Source: a virus
Strand: one strand, 5' to 3'
IMG/VR virus record: IMGVR_UViG_3300033551_000003
Location: 1-64,000 of that record
Length of the DNA: 64,000 bases
In this document: positions 32,654 through 41,342 of the stretch, piece by piece
Layout: each line of letters starts with the position of its first letter
Position numbering within the stretch: position 1 is the stretch's first letter
Program-made: the position numbers and the translations under genes
The notes under the pieces: model-generated
Told to the model about the DNA's origin: nothing
Database searches by the model: none
Seen by the model: only the letters and a program-made list of their open reading frames with translations

Positions 32654-33646
32654 TTAATTAGCTAGTCTAACGCACATGTCTATTACATCCTGGGCTGGCA
32701 TCTCACCAGGATCCTTGATACTGGTCGGCAGGTATTCGATCTCCAAGTCCAGGCCCGCGTGAGCCATACTGAACGCCTGAAACGAGGCCTCCGCGTCTAG
32801 CAGCAAAACCTGTCGGGGGAACCGGGCACGAAGCTCTGCCAACAGGTTCATCTGAGAGGACTGTAGGCTCAACCCGAATAGGCAGGTGCCGTACACACCG
32901 AAGAACCGTCCAAAGGTCGTGACCCGCATCGCGTCGAACGGACCCTCACAGATCACGAGAACCTGCGGGTCCTCGCACTCCCACAGCAACGGCAACCCTA
33001 GCAAAGTCTCCTTCGGGGCGCAGACCTGCTCGCGCTTACTTAGCGTCAAATAGCGGACCTCCTCCTTGGCTAGGATCGTGCGTGCCGTCCACGTCAGGAG
33101 CACCCCCTTCCGCGAGTACACCGGCACGATGACCCGATAGCGGAAGCGCCCCTGGGTGGCGTAGCGCAGGTCGTAGGCCTCACACAACCATTCCGCCTGT
33201 AGCTGGCGGTAGCCCCGCCCCCGCAGGTAGCGCTGGAACTGCTCCGCAAAGCGTGAGGCCCCTAGCAGGGGCTTGAACTCTTTAGGCATCCGCAACGCCT
33301 TAGGAGCAGATGGGCTGGCGTCCAACCCTAGCTGCGCCCGCACCCGATCAAATAGTTCCGCGTCCGTGGGGATGTCTGTACCCCCGCCCTCCCCGAGCAG
33401 GCGTTGGGCCTCATCCTCCGTACAGTGTAGCAGCAATTGGATTAGTCGCAGCCCCGTATGAGGAATGCCCCGATGGGCACTACGCCAGCAGTTCCACTTT
33501 CCAGTACGAAGGTAGACCCCCAGATGCTGGCTAGGGTCCGCCGGACCGCAGAGCGGACAGTGTAGGCTCACCCAGCCACGCGCAATAGGCCGGGTGCCGT
33601 ACTCGATACGGTGCTGGCGTAGGAACTTTTGCCAGTCAAGCGCCAT
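32654..33646 (-). CDS. DnaG-type primase
   Basis: 330 residues from ATG 33646 (MALDWQKFLRQHRIEYG). CHC2-like zinc finger (HCPLCG at about 29-34, C53, H58) followed by a TOPRIM domain with LVICEGPFDAMR and LLLDAEASFQ. Synthesises primers on the strand opened by the DnaB-like helicase encoded two genes upstream. Shorter than bacterial DnaG because the helicase-binding domain is absent. Confidence 0.85.
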   Translation of the reverse strand: MALDWQKFLRQHRIEYGTRPIARGWVSLHCPLCGPADPSQHLGVYLRTGKWNCWRSAHRGIPHTGLRLIQLLLHCTEDEAQRLLGEGGGTDIPTDAELFDRVRAQLGLDASPSAPKALRMPKEFKPLLGASRFAEQFQRYLRGRGYRQLQAEWLCEAYDLRYATQGRFRYRVIVPVYSRKGVLLTWTARTILAKEEVRYLTLSKREQVCAPKETLLGLPLLWECEDPQVLVICEGPFDAMRVTTFGRFFGVYGTCLFGLSLQSSQMNLLAELRARFPRQVLLLDAEASFQAFSMAHAGLDLEIEYLPTSIKDPGEMPAQDVIDMCVRLAN

Positions 33647-33899
33647 TCGACTTTTTCTTCCTCTTCTTACTCGGCTTCCTATCCCGTAGCAAAAACTCCG
33701 GTATGCCCCCAAGCGCCTGGTGCTCCTCCTCCGTCATAAAAGTCTTACGATAATTCAGCTGGAAACCCCGGGGCCAGCCCTCGTCGCTGATTAGCGTCTG
33801 ATCCTTAGCCGCAGCCGCCAAGACACGCGGTTCGACCTCAGCAAAATCCTGGGTCATAAGCGTAGGCGTGGGAGCCGGAATTGGACGACGAGCAACCAT
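33636..33899 (-). CDS. Small basic protein of replication operon
   Basis: 87 residues, start MVARRPIPAPTPTLM, C-terminus KPSKKRKKKSNGA. Between helicase and primase genes, overlapping the primase start by 11 bp. The MVARR start recurs on RecA and TerS-like proteins. Function unknown. Confidence 0.5.
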   Translation of the reverse strand: MVARRPIPAPTPTLMTQDFAEVEPRVLAAAAKDQTLISDEGWPRGFQLNYRKTFMTEEEHQALGGIPEFLLRDRKPSKKRKKKSNGA

Positions 33900-33901
33900 G
33901 A

Positions 33902-35479
33902 TTACATTCCTTTCAGCACCGATTGAGGATCACGCAGCAGGGCTTTCATCATATCCTCGCCCTCCTGGTGGTAGTATAGTATACGGGCATCCATAGACCC
34001 CCGTACGACTAGATCAAATTGAAACACTCGACGGGTTTGGCCCTGGCGGCGCAATCGCTTCTCAGCCTGCTCGCGATCAATCACCGATACCGGGCTCTCG
34101 TAGAAGAAGCAGTAGTTAGCAACCTTGAGCTCATCCAGCGAGTAGGCCCCCACCTTGTTCTGGACCACGGCCAGGCGGCACTGCGGTTTCGTCTCAAAGT
34201 TGTGGATATCGGTGCGGTAGTCCTTGGTCCCGGCCCATACCCAGATAGGGTTAAGGCCCATCTCCTTCGCCCTAGCTGCGATCAATCGCCCCGACCAGGT
34301 GAAATCATAGAACACCACCGCCTTGCGATCCACCGGGAGCTCCTCCAATAGCTCCAATAACCGATCCAGCTTAGGGTTCTCCTCAAACTCCACCTGCGCC
34401 TTCTCCCCGGTATCGTCATCCATGAAGCCCATGAAGCCCGACGACAGCTGTCGCATCCGTAGGAAGATGTTACTGACCGCCCGGGCGTTGCCCTTGGACT
34501 CGATGATGGTCTTGATGGCCCGTTGGTAATAGGCCGCTGCCTCCTCCGGGAAGGAGACCTCCTCCAGTATGGACGTGAACTTGGGAACGTCCAGGCACTC
34601 CTTCTCCTCATAGGCGATAGACCGATGCTGTAGCATACGGCGCAGGATAGGCTCCTTGCGCCGGTCAAAGACGTACTCGCGTATGTATTTTTGCCTGTGT
34701 ACTGGCACGAAGGGGTTAGGCTTATCGGTGAAGAAGGCCGCCCTAAACATACCCAACGTCGGCCCCAAGCTCGCCCCACCATCCACCAGGTAGTGCTGCG
34801 CCCACAACAGCGTGGGGTCCCGCCCGAACGGCCGCCCCGCTAGCGCGTAGCGTATCTTGGCGTGGTTACCTAGCTTCTCCACCAACCAATGGGCTAGCGA
34901 ACCGTGGCCCGCCACGGAGGTGCTCTCATCCAGGACGATAGCATCGACATCCTTAGCTAGCCGCGCCACCCGGTCCGGGTCCAGCGTCCATTTATTCTTA
35001 CGCTTCTTACGTACGGTTTTGCTAACCAAGGCCACCGCCCCAGGGTAGGTTAGGATCACAATACCGTGGACGAACTCATCTAGCTGCTGCCACTTATGCG
35101 TCGAGGACCCGTCCAGCATCACGTACGGTACGCCGATATCGTAGCGCTTGATCTGCTTCTCCCAGGTAGTGAATGCCTTGTCCGATCGCACGAAGACCAA
35201 CACCCGCCGCATCCGTCCACACTTCCACCAGTACTTAATCAACTCCAGGGTTATCAGGGTCTTGCCCAGACCCATATCCAACCAGAAGCAGAACTGTGGG
35301 TAGCTCACGCCTAGCAGGAAGCAGGCCAGCTGGTGGTTGTGCAGCTTTGGGAAGAGCTCCGGCTTGGGCTTCAGCCGATCGATGGCGGCCTGAAGCTCCT
35401 CCCGATCCAGGCTCTTCATCCAAAGGTGATTGTCGCGCTTCTGCGCGATATATTTCTTAACTGCGCCGCTAGGTATCAT
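33902..35479 (-). CDS. SNF2-family DNA helicase
   Basis: 525 residues from ATG 35479, which overlaps the DnaB stop. Motif I LDMGLGKTL (about 67-75), motif II VLDEST, motif III region ALAGRPF, and helicase C motifs with KAVVFYDFTWS and a final QAEKRLRRQGQTRRV (motif VI). Compact SNF2-like helicase of phage type, probably remodelling forks or recombination intermediates. Confidence 0.85.
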   Translation of the reverse strand: MIPSGAVKKYIAQKRDNHLWMKSLDREELQAAIDRLKPKPELFPKLHNHQLACFLLGVSYPQFCFWLDMGLGKTLITLELIKYWWKCGRMRRVLVFVRSDKAFTTWEKQIKRYDIGVPYVMLDGSSTHKWQQLDEFVHGIVILTYPGAVALVSKTVRKKRKNKWTLDPDRVARLAKDVDAIVLDESTSVAGHGSLAHWLVEKLGNHAKIRYALAGRPFGRDPTLLWAQHYLVDGGASLGPTLGMFRAAFFTDKPNPFVPVHRQKYIREYVFDRRKEPILRRMLQHRSIAYEEKECLDVPKFTSILEEVSFPEEAAAYYQRAIKTIIESKGNARAVSNIFLRMRQLSSGFMGFMDDDTGEKAQVEFEENPKLDRLLELLEELPVDRKAVVFYDFTWSGRLIAARAKEMGLNPIWVWAGTKDYRTDIHNFETKPQCRLAVVQNKVGAYSLDELKVANYCFFYESPVSVIDREQAEKRLRRQGQTRRVFQFDLVVRGSMDARILYYHQEGEDMMKALLRDPQSVLKGM

Positions 35480-36899
35480 CCGCTGAAAGCTCTTCACGCT
35501 TGGCGTCGTCAGGCAACAGGTCCCAGTAATTCTTAGGCAGGGGGTAGCTATCCAATACATACTGCCCGGTTTCATATGATTGCGTTAAAAGCAAAGTCAA
35601 ACCCGCACGAGTTGTACGGCTGTGCTCAACGCTTAGACGCCCCAGCCCCTTGCGCTCCTCGGCCTCCGTCTGCGAGTAGGCCAACACCAAATCCGCCGTC
35701 TGGATGACACTAATATCCTCCGAGGCCATACTGGACCGCACACGCCGCGCCCCAATGGAGGCCCGGGTGCCCTGGTGCGGACACACCAAGGCTAGCCCAC
35801 GCGCCGCCGCGATGCCTCGAAGCTCCTCCATATTACGCCCGATGCTGATACGGGGGTCCCGTCGATCTAGCTTCATGAGCTTGGGGTAGTCCACAATAAG
35901 CAGATTAGGCGTGAAGCCCTCCACCAACTCCAGGTAGTCCAGGTAGCCGATCAGCTGGTCTATTGTCAGGGAGCCCGTCGGGAAGTCCTTCACGACCAGC
36001 CGCCCCAAACGCAGCCCCCACTCCCCGATCTTGTTCTTAAGGATATTCCTGATGTTGGGGTGCTCAAAGTTTATGCGGGGCTTCACAGACTCACTCGGCA
36101 GGCCAACCAACTTATCGGTTATGATCTTGTCGAACTTAAGCGCCGTGATATCCACCGACCCCTTCTCGGTAGCCGCCCCGAACAGGGCCTGGAAGTAACG
36201 CCCCATCACTTCCTCGGTGGGCATCTCCAGGCTGACGTGGGCTACACTCATACGCTGTAGCAGAGCCTGCTTCCCACAGTGGACGGCAAACCATGACTTG
36301 CCCGAACCCTTAGCAGCGACGTACAGCAACAACGTCTTGGGCACCAACCCGATGCGCTTGGCGTCCAATTCCTTTATACCGAGCGGTATAAAGTCCACGT
36401 TACTGCGATCCAGGAACCGCAGGGCCTTGGAATCAGTCAGGAACGTACCAGCGTCCAGCACCGTCTGGCGTGCAGTTAGAACCTCGTGGAAGATATGGTC
36501 CAGGTCCTCCAGCAGCTTCTCGTCGTCCTGCTGGTAACGCTCCCCGGCCTCCGCAATAGCACGCTTGTAGGTCTGGCGACGGATGAACTCGTTTACACGC
36601 TGCGCGACGTACTCGGCATTGACGGTAGGCCCCTCCGCCAGCAGCGTTGGTACCAGACGCTTTAGGACCAGGGAGTCCTCCCGCGCCCCGGTCTGGATTG
36701 CCAGATCCTCTACATGATTGACACCCGGAGGGCGGTGGTGCTTGCGCCGATAGTTCAGGACCCTAGCCGCAAAGTCCCGGAATACCGCATCAAAATGGTC
36801 GGGCTGGACCTGGGCGGCGATCACCGCACCCCATGTATCATCGAAGCACAGCGCAGACAGCACTGATTGCTGTAGCGACGACGCTAACCGATCCGCCAT
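35469..36899 (-). CDS. Replicative DnaB-like helicase
   Basis: 476 residues. N-terminal helical domain (about 1-140), linker, then a RecA-type motor with Walker A AAKGSGKS (195-202), Walker B LLIVDYPKLM, and LVCPHQGTRAS near the sensor. Normal length for DnaB. Operon order helicase-SNF2-small protein-primase is a coherent replication-initiation module. Confidence 0.88.
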   Translation of the reverse strand: MADRLASSLQQSVLSALCFDDTWGAVIAAQVQPDHFDAVFRDFAARVLNYRRKHHRPPGVNHVEDLAIQTGAREDSLVLKRLVPTLLAEGPTVNAEYVAQRVNEFIRRQTYKRAIAEAGERYQQDDEKLLEDLDHIFHEVLTARQTVLDAGTFLTDSKALRFLDRSNVDFIPLGIKELDAKRIGLVPKTLLLYVAAKGSGKSWFAVHCGKQALLQRMSVAHVSLEMPTEEVMGRYFQALFGAATEKGSVDITALKFDKIITDKLVGLPSESVKPRINFEHPNIRNILKNKIGEWGLRLGRLVVKDFPTGSLTIDQLIGYLDYLELVEGFTPNLLIVDYPKLMKLDRRDPRISIGRNMEELRGIAAARGLALVCPHQGTRASIGARRVRSSMASEDISVIQTADLVLAYSQTEAEERKGLGRLSVEHSRTTRAGLTLLLTQSYETGQYVLDSYPLPKNYWDLLPDDAKREELSADDT

Positions 36900-36906
36900 G
36901 AGCTAG

Positions 36907-37407
36907 CTACTTAGGTTTGAACCAGCATAGAGACAGTAAGCCTGCCGCCAGGTAGCCTGGGAAGGAATGGTCTAGGCCCACCGGTATATTGCCTACGTTC
37001 AGCAACATAATCCGGGGGGTTATGACAATGGGGTTGTTACGGCTCTCCAGCCAGTGCGCCAACGCCCATGCCGATAGCTGACCGAGTGCGGCCTGCTCCT
37101 CGGACCGTAGTCTTGGCAGGTAGCGCGCAAACAGCGCCCGGACCTCCAAGGATGTACGTTGGTAGTTCGGTGGAAAGATCCGCTTCGGCAGGCGGTAGGC
37201 TGTCCCTAGCAAGCCCCGCCGCCGGAGCTCAGTGTGGATACCCTCCAGGAGGTAGTCGTAGGCCTGCGCTGTAGTATCGAGGGCCTCCGTATCCCCCAGG
37301 GGAAGAGTTCCCAGGAGGGACTTAATACGGAGCGCCACCGCCTGGAGATCGTTATTATCTAGTACCGGTAGGACCTTTAGAACGGCGTGAACGTCCCTAG
37401 ACGCCAT
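36907..37407 (-). CDS. Hypothetical protein, first gene of replication block
   Basis: 166 residues, mostly helical, with a central basic RRRGLLGTAYRLPKRIF segment and a hydrophobic C-terminal stretch (PGYLAAGLLSLCWF). Possibly a helicase loader by position directly upstream of dnaB, but no motif supports this. Confidence 0.5.
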   Translation of the reverse strand: MASRDVHAVLKVLPVLDNNDLQAVALRIKSLLGTLPLGDTEALDTTAQAYDYLLEGIHTELRRRGLLGTAYRLPKRIFPPNYQRTSLEVRALFARYLPRLRSEEQAALGQLSAWALAHWLESRNNPIVITPRIMLLNVGNIPVGLDHSFPGYLAAGLLSLCWFKPK

Positions 37408-37455
37408 GATAAACCCCGCAAGGTTTTTCTAAGGTTATTATTAGCCTGATAACGA

Positions 37456-37484
37456 ACCATACACGCTGGGTCTTACCCTAACAA
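37456..37484 (-). promoter_or_regulatory. Candidate leftward promoter
   Basis: On the minus strand TTGTTA, 17 nt, TATGGT, about 50 bp ahead of the 36907-37407 gene in a 93-bp gap between genes. Fits a sigma70-type promoter and would drive the helicase-primase operon. Not tested against a genome-wide consensus. Confidence 0.35.
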
Positions 37485-37500
37485 GAGGGCCAACCCATCT

Positions 37501-37725
37501 TCATTGTCGATCTAGGAGGTCGCTTTTCCGCGACCACGCCTTCAACAAGTTTAACGCCTTTCCATACGCCTTGTATTTAATAAGTGTCCGAACCGAATGC
37601 TCTACGTACGTATAGGAACCAGTCAACCAATACTCGTAACGCACTCCGTCTATCATCACAGTGATCGTGTGATCCTGGTTATCAACGGCAACGAGCTTTA
37701 GATTTTTAACCACAGGTCTACCCCG
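37501..37725 (-). CDS. Small beta-rich protein
   Basis: 74 residues from ATG 37725 (MRGRPVVKNLKLVAVDN), with GAAGGA upstream. The frame is open a further 230 bp, so a longer form with a non-ATG start cannot be excluded. Contains VDNQDHTITVMIDGVRYEYW, a likely beta-sheet. Unknown. Confidence 0.45.
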   Translation of the reverse strand, partial: RGRPVVKNLKLVAVDNQDHTITVMIDGVRYEYWLTGSYTYVEHSVRTLIKYKAYGKALNLLKAWSRKSDLLDRQ

Positions 37726-37852
37726 CATGATTGGTGGTCCTTCAGCACGCACGAGGATGAACGCCGAAGGACCACCGGGAGGTAACGGAAGGGCAGCGAC
37801 CAACCGCTGGGAGAAGTCAGCCCCGGCCCAACACCCGTTACATACTAGACGA

Positions 37853-38281
37853 CTATTTACCTGTAAAGGACGCCTTAGCGATAGCGGCGCGGGCTTCCTT
37901 GCGCCAAACATCCAGCACGGTGATGCCACCGTCAGCAGCCAGTTCATTCGGATCATTTTCTAGCAGGGTACAAATTAACCCACGCAGCCGCTCCTCTGCA
38001 CCTTGAGCCTCCGCCAACTTGGCGCGAAGCTCCTCCACCTCATCACGAAACTCCCTCCGCAGATTTGCCTCCACCTTGACGTTATCTTGTAATCGCTCTA
38101 CCTGCGCTTTCAGCCGCTCGATCTCGGCCATCAGTTCCTTGTTCTCGTCATTGATATCGTGTCCCATGGAAATAATACGGCGGTTTTCGCTCTCCAGCCG
38201 CTCGATCTCGTCTGCGGCCTCTGCGCGCTCATGACGAATGCGCCGTTGAAGGGTGCGCAGCCGCTCTTCGATGTCAGTCAT
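37853..38281 (-). CDS. Coiled-coil protein
   Basis: 142 residues from ATG 38281 (MTDIEERLRTLQRRI), overlapping the upstream stop. Residues 5-110 are continuous heptads (Glu/Arg/Leu), then a short globular end with CTLLENDPNELAADGGI. Unknown, perhaps structural or regulatory. Confidence 0.5.
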   Translation of the reverse strand: MTDIEERLRTLQRRIRHERAEAADEIERLESENRRIISMGHDINDENKELMAEIERLKAQVERLQDNVKVEANLRREFRDEVEELRAKLAEAQGAEERLRGLICTLLENDPNELAADGGITVLDVWRKEARAAIAKASFTGK

Positions 38282-38498
38282 CGGCCCCCCACACCATGCG
38301 CTTGATCTCGGCCCGTAGCCGCTTGATCTCGGCCTCTGCGCCCGCAATGAACTCGGCATTCGCCACGTCCGTCTCATGCGTATTGCCGTAGTAGCCGTGC
38401 AACTCCGGCCTAGCACACCAGCAGATCGCATGCCCGGTCGATTGTTGGCGAACCACTGTATCATCCACTATCCAAGGTCCTGGTGTTCGTTCTGTCAT
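38274..38498 (-). CDS. Conserved small phage protein (TPGPW type)
   Basis: 74 residues. Start MTERTPGPWIVDDTVV and the later TDVANAEFIAGAEAEI segment match a common small phage protein pattern (PGPW near the start and a NA-x-FIA helix). No function known. It is the first gene downstream of array A3. Confidence 0.6.
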   Translation of the reverse strand: MTERTPGPWIVDDTVVRQQSTGHAICWCARPELHGYYGNTHETDVANAEFIAGAEAEIKRLRAEIKRMVWGADD

Positions 38499-38517
38499 TG
38501 CTAATCTCCTTCCACCG

Positions 38518-38840
38518 ATGGCACGCTTTCGAGCAAGGGGTTACTATTCTGATAAGGCACGCTTCACCGTTTTAGGATTCCTGTAACGTCGTGGCACGCT
38601 TTCGAGAAGGGGGTTACTAGACCGTTGAGGCACGCTTTCCCGTTTTGGGTTACTAGCAATCTCATGACACACTCGATTCCTGTGGATTTGTTTTGGTTTT
38701 GTGGCTCGCTATCCCGTTGTTGGGTTACTGACTGGTACCGGCGCGCTTCCTTTCGATGGTGTACTATTCCTGAACGGCACGCTGACGGACCTCGGTTTTG
38801 CTAACGAATGCTGACACGCTGGTGGCTTCTGGGTTTCTAC
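38518..38840 (-). repeat. Alternating-box repeat array A3
   Basis: About nine units of the same 36-nt alternating-box repeat (plus-strand GGCACGCT and GGGTTACT boxes). Two units share the spacer start TTCGAG and a GGGGTTACT box (38522 and 38599 region), indicating internal duplication. Placed between two leftward genes, oriented as A1 and A2. Confidence 0.82.
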
Positions 38841-39097
38841 ATCGAATCATGGCGTGTACCTTCATTCTCCGGGATTATCATGTAGTCGTCACCATTCACC
38901 TCCCCCGCAAACGCTCCGGGCTCCATGCTAAACAACCGCATCAACTCGGTCGCCGCATCACCCTTGCAGTATACGCAGTCATCGGTGGCGAACACCCTTA
39001 GCCGTGCCGCCAACAGGTCGCGGGCCGCCCACCAGGACAGTCCCGTGACCCGCAGACTCTCAGAGGCTGGATTACCGATGTACACCAGGTAGGTCAT
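38837..39097 (-). CDS. Hypothetical protein
   Basis: 86 residues from ATG 39097 (MTYLVYIGNPASESL), overlapping the upstream TGA. Contains a helix WWAARDLLAARLRVF and a CVYC pair. Unrecognised. Confidence 0.5.
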   Translation of the reverse strand: MTYLVYIGNPASESLRVTGLSWWAARDLLAARLRVFATDDCVYCKGDAATELMRLFSMEPGAFAGEVNGDDYMIIPENEGTRHDSM

Positions 39098-39267
39098 GAC
39101 ACCCCAGCGGGCTTCTCCACGAGCTCTATGCACTTAGCACGCACCATCGGGCCGTGTCCGGCCTCCACTGCGACAACCGCGCGCCGACAACCAGCCTCTG
39201 TCTCAAACGAAAAGCTCGCATCTAACTGACCAGTGGCTACCCAAAGTACAAGCATAACCCATTTCAT
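39094..39267 (-). CDS. Small exported protein
   Basis: 57 residues (start MKWVMLVLWVATGQ) with a signal-peptide-like N-terminus and two Cys in the mature part; GAGGAG ribosome-binding site. ATGA-type overlap with the next gene. Function unknown. Confidence 0.5.
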   Translation of the reverse strand: MKWVMLVLWVATGQLDASFSFETEAGCRRAVVAVEAGHGPMVRAKCIELVEKPAGVS

Positions 39268-39560
39268 GATTCCACTCCTCTGTCCCCATCCTCTACATCG
39301 TCAGGGTCGTTGTCCTCTGCCCACTGGCGGGCCAGTTCCTCGCTCTCTAGGGGTTCCGACGAGAAGGCCACGATGGCAGACTTACGGCGCGTCTTCCAAC
39401 CTGTACCGTCCCAGTACGTCGCCCCCGGGAAGCGCCCCTCCAGGGGTTCCCAGCAGGTCAGCGTAGCGTACCAGCCCACTTCCACCGGATTGTACTGATA
39501 CAGCCAGCGCTTCGAGTCGAAGGGCCGTATAACGACAATCGGTGGGAAGGTTCTAGTCAC
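39264..39560 (-). CDS. Hypothetical protein
   Basis: 98 residues from a GTG start (MTRTFPPIVVIRPFDSK). Beta-rich N-terminal half with many aromatics, acidic C-terminal helix. Unrecognised. Confidence 0.5.
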   Translation of the reverse strand: MTRTFPPIVVIRPFDSKRWLYQYNPVEVGWYATLTCWEPLEGRFPGATYWDGTGWKTRRKSAIVAFSSEPLESEELARQWAEDNDPDDVEDGDRGVES

Positions 39561-39567
39561 CCTAAGG

Positions 39568-39729
39568 CTATCCTAGCGGACCCCCCTCATCTAGGTACTG
39601 CTTGATGACCCTCCAGCGCTGCCACATATTGCTGCTTACCCAGCCAATAGCGAAACCCACAACGCAGCAGGCAATGATCCAAACCACGATCCAGTTAACC
39701 CCCGACAGTACAAACTCGATAGCGTCCAT
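39568..39729 (-). CDS. 53-residue membrane protein
   Basis: Start MDAIEFVLSGVNWIVVWIIA: a membrane helix (about 5-30) followed by an amphipathic basic segment MWQRWRVIKQYL. Not in standard ORF lists because of length. Function unknown. Confidence 0.5.
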   Translation of the reverse strand: MDAIEFVLSGVNWIVVWIIACCVVGFAIGWVSSNMWQRWRVIKQYLDEGGPLG

Positions 39730-39734
39730 AGGGA

Positions 39735-39881
39735 TCACCCCATCCTGCTCGCGACCAACTCACGCTTGTACACATTGCAGCGCGAGCACTGATGCTGCTC
39801 GATCCACCAGCCCTTTGGTGCTTCCTCGTAAGGAAGCTGCACCCAGACGTGCCCGCGCAACCAGCATATTAGTCGTTTCAT
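39735..39881 (-). CDS. DUF1660-like small protein
   Basis: 48 residues. MKRLICWLRGHVWVQLPY plus a later HQCSRC resembles the prophage family DUF1660 (CxxxGHxW...CxxC). The ATG overlaps the upstream TAA (TAATG). Function unknown. Confidence 0.5.
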   Translation of the reverse strand: MKRLICWLRGHVWVQLPYEEAPKGWWIEQHQCSRCNVYKRELVASRMG

Positions 39882-40138
39882 TAGTGCCAAGCTCCACAAC
39901 TACACGGACCGGAATTTGTGTCGCAGACTATTCCGCCGTTACGTCCATAATCTCGGTGTCCCTGTACAGTGTCAGCTACTTCCCTACACACAGGACATTT
40001 CTCATCAGCAAGCTGGGCGCGGAACGCCACGGTGCCTTCCCCCTTATTGTAGCCTTCGGTGGCAAAGTTGATCCTCATCCGCTTGCCGTTGCGGAACGTG
40101 GCCATGCCAAACGGGTGGGAGATCAGGTTCACTTGCAT
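39881..40138 (-). CDS. Small zinc-binding protein
   Basis: 85 residues from ATG 40138 (MQVNLISHPFGMATF), overlapping the upstream gene's end. CPVC and CSCG pairs suggest a zinc ribbon. Unknown role. Confidence 0.5.
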   Translation of the reverse strand: MQVNLISHPFGMATFRNGKRMRINFATEGYNKGEGTVAFRAQLADEKCPVCREVADTVQGHRDYGRNGGIVCDTNSGPCSCGAWH

Positions 40139-40317
40139 TTCGGCAGCTCCATCTTGGGAGCAATAAGCGCTGCAGTGAAAAGCGCTGGCCACACGGCAAC
40201 GGCCGCGACCAACACGAAAGGGTCAATCTCATTGCCGGGGCACCGCTTGAGCTGCGCGCCGAACGCGCCGCCAGCGATCAGACATCCCATGATCCAGTAG
40301 AGGAGCAGCCCGCGCAT
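40129..40317 (-). CDS. Two-helix membrane protein
   Basis: 62 residues with hydrophobic helices at about 4-21 and 32-53 linked by a short polar loop with Cys. A typical phage micro-membrane protein; role unknown. Confidence 0.5.
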   Translation of the reverse strand: MRGLLLYWIMGCLIAGGAFGAQLKRCPGNEIDPFVLVAAVAVWPALFTAALIAPKMELPKCK

Positions 40318-40331
40318 CCCTCACTCCAGCG

Positions 40332-40613
40332 TCAAGATCGGCCTTGCATGCGGTTGAGTAGCGCCGCAACCGCTTCGGCTTGTTCCTTGGTAAACTTGAC
40401 GCCTTGCACATCGGCTACAAAAGGCCCTACGTGCCAGTCCTGGCAGGCGCGATGGCCGCAGTTACACCGGATAGCCTGGTAGTGGGTTGTGGTCATGGCG
40501 GCGCGCTCCATGTTATACATACGCGCCGCCACCCAGTAGCTTAAGTGGCCATTCGGATCATGGCGTCGACACCAATTGATAAAATCCAACATGGTGGAGG
40601 CTGAGACCGCCAT
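40332..40613 (-). CDS. Hypothetical protein with Cys/His cluster
   Basis: 93 residues; ATG 40613 lies two bases past the upstream TGA. RCNCGHRACQDWHVGPF is a common small-phage-protein motif with potential metal ligands, followed by a helix FTKEQAEAVAALLNRM. An internal ATG at 40496 would leave only this part. Confidence 0.5.
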   Translation of the reverse strand: MAVSASTMLDFINWCRRHDPNGHLSYWVAARMYNMERAAMTTTHYQAIRCNCGHRACQDWHVGPFVADVQGVKFTKEQAEAVAALLNRMQGRS

Positions 40614-40614
40614 A

Positions 40615-40770
40615 TCACTTCCGTGTCATCTTGATGCGGAAGGCTTCTTCCTCTTCGGTCAGCTGCCTGCGCTTGCAAGGGGCGTACTTGATTAGCCTGT
40701 AGAGTGCGAGCAGCAGTACTGGTGTAGCTATCATCAGGTAGACCATAAAGATGCCTGTGCTCAGCGCCAT
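40615..40770 (-). CDS. 51-residue membrane protein
   Basis: From ATG 40770 (MALSTGIFMVYLMIATPVLL), which overlaps the upstream stop by 10 bp; a longer version from 40848 would overlap the neighbouring gene almost completely. One or two membrane helices and a charged tail. Unknown. Confidence 0.45.
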   Translation of the reverse strand: MALSTGIFMVYLMIATPVLLLALYRLIKYAPCKRRQLTEEEEAFRIKMTRK

Positions 40771-40910
40771 GGACCCTGACCCTTCGGCTGTTGTATTGGA
40801 CGCCGTGTAGCGGCATCCCGCCATGTTGGCAGCAACCAACGCCGACATAGTGGCGCCTTAGTCTTGCCACGCGGGCGCTTGATCTTTACATGGATTTGCC
40901 TATGGGTCAT
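40761..40910 (-). CDS. 49-residue basic peptide
   Basis: Start MTHRQIHVKIKRPRGKTKAP; strongly basic. The ATG overlaps the upstream TGA (ATGA) and the end overlaps the next start, the coupling pattern of this operon. Possibly nucleic-acid or ribosome binding, but no family. Confidence 0.4.
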   Translation of the reverse strand: MTHRQIHVKIKRPRGKTKAPLCRRWLLPTWRDAATRRPIQQPKGQGPWR

Positions 40911-41071
40911 TGCGGCGGCAACTCCGTGCTAGGCAACCGTACCACCCACTCTAGGATACGCTGTGCCACCCGCTCCAACTGGGACTGCCTGATTGCCAAC
41001 TCGGGATCTTGCGATGCCAGCAAGGCGACTGCTGCCTCCATGCATCGCATCCGCAGTTCTTGCTCGGGCAT
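40907..41071 (-). CDS. First gene of leftward block, small helical protein
   Basis: 54 residues (start MPEQELRMRCMEAAVALLAS), helical, with a good AAGGAG site. It is the first coding region encountered by leftward transcripts from the 41.1-41.3 kb control region. Function unknown. Confidence 0.5.
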   Translation of the reverse strand: MPEQELRMRCMEAAVALLASQDPELAIRQSQLERVAQRILEWVVRLPSTELPPQ

Positions 41072-41342
41072 GACATCTCCTTCCCTAGATACGTTGTAGT
41101 GCTGCTACGAGCCCCTGACTTTCCATCCGTCCTCCGTTCCACCTAGCCACTACAACTAAAGCATACTGGGGCCAGGTCAAAGGCTATTTTGGTTCCATCA
41201 TCTTCGGATAGACTGAAATAATCAAATTTTACCTGCAAGTATATCCTGGAATATCAATCATAGAATCTCATGAGAATCTTCATAGAATCCTTGAAATCAT
41301 CTATTCTTCTCTATTCCTCTTTGGTTCCTTATTCCTGAACCT
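41072..41342 (-). promoter_or_regulatory. Leftward control region with 11-bp-spaced repeats
   Basis: About 270 bp, no ORF, very AT-rich. Three AGAATC hexamers at 41262-41267, 41273-41278 and 41284-41289 are spaced exactly 11 bp, about one helical turn apart, with a TCTCATGAGA palindrome between them. This looks like an operator or UP-type regulatory array for the leftward operon. No single -35/-10 pair is decisive. Confidence 0.4.
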
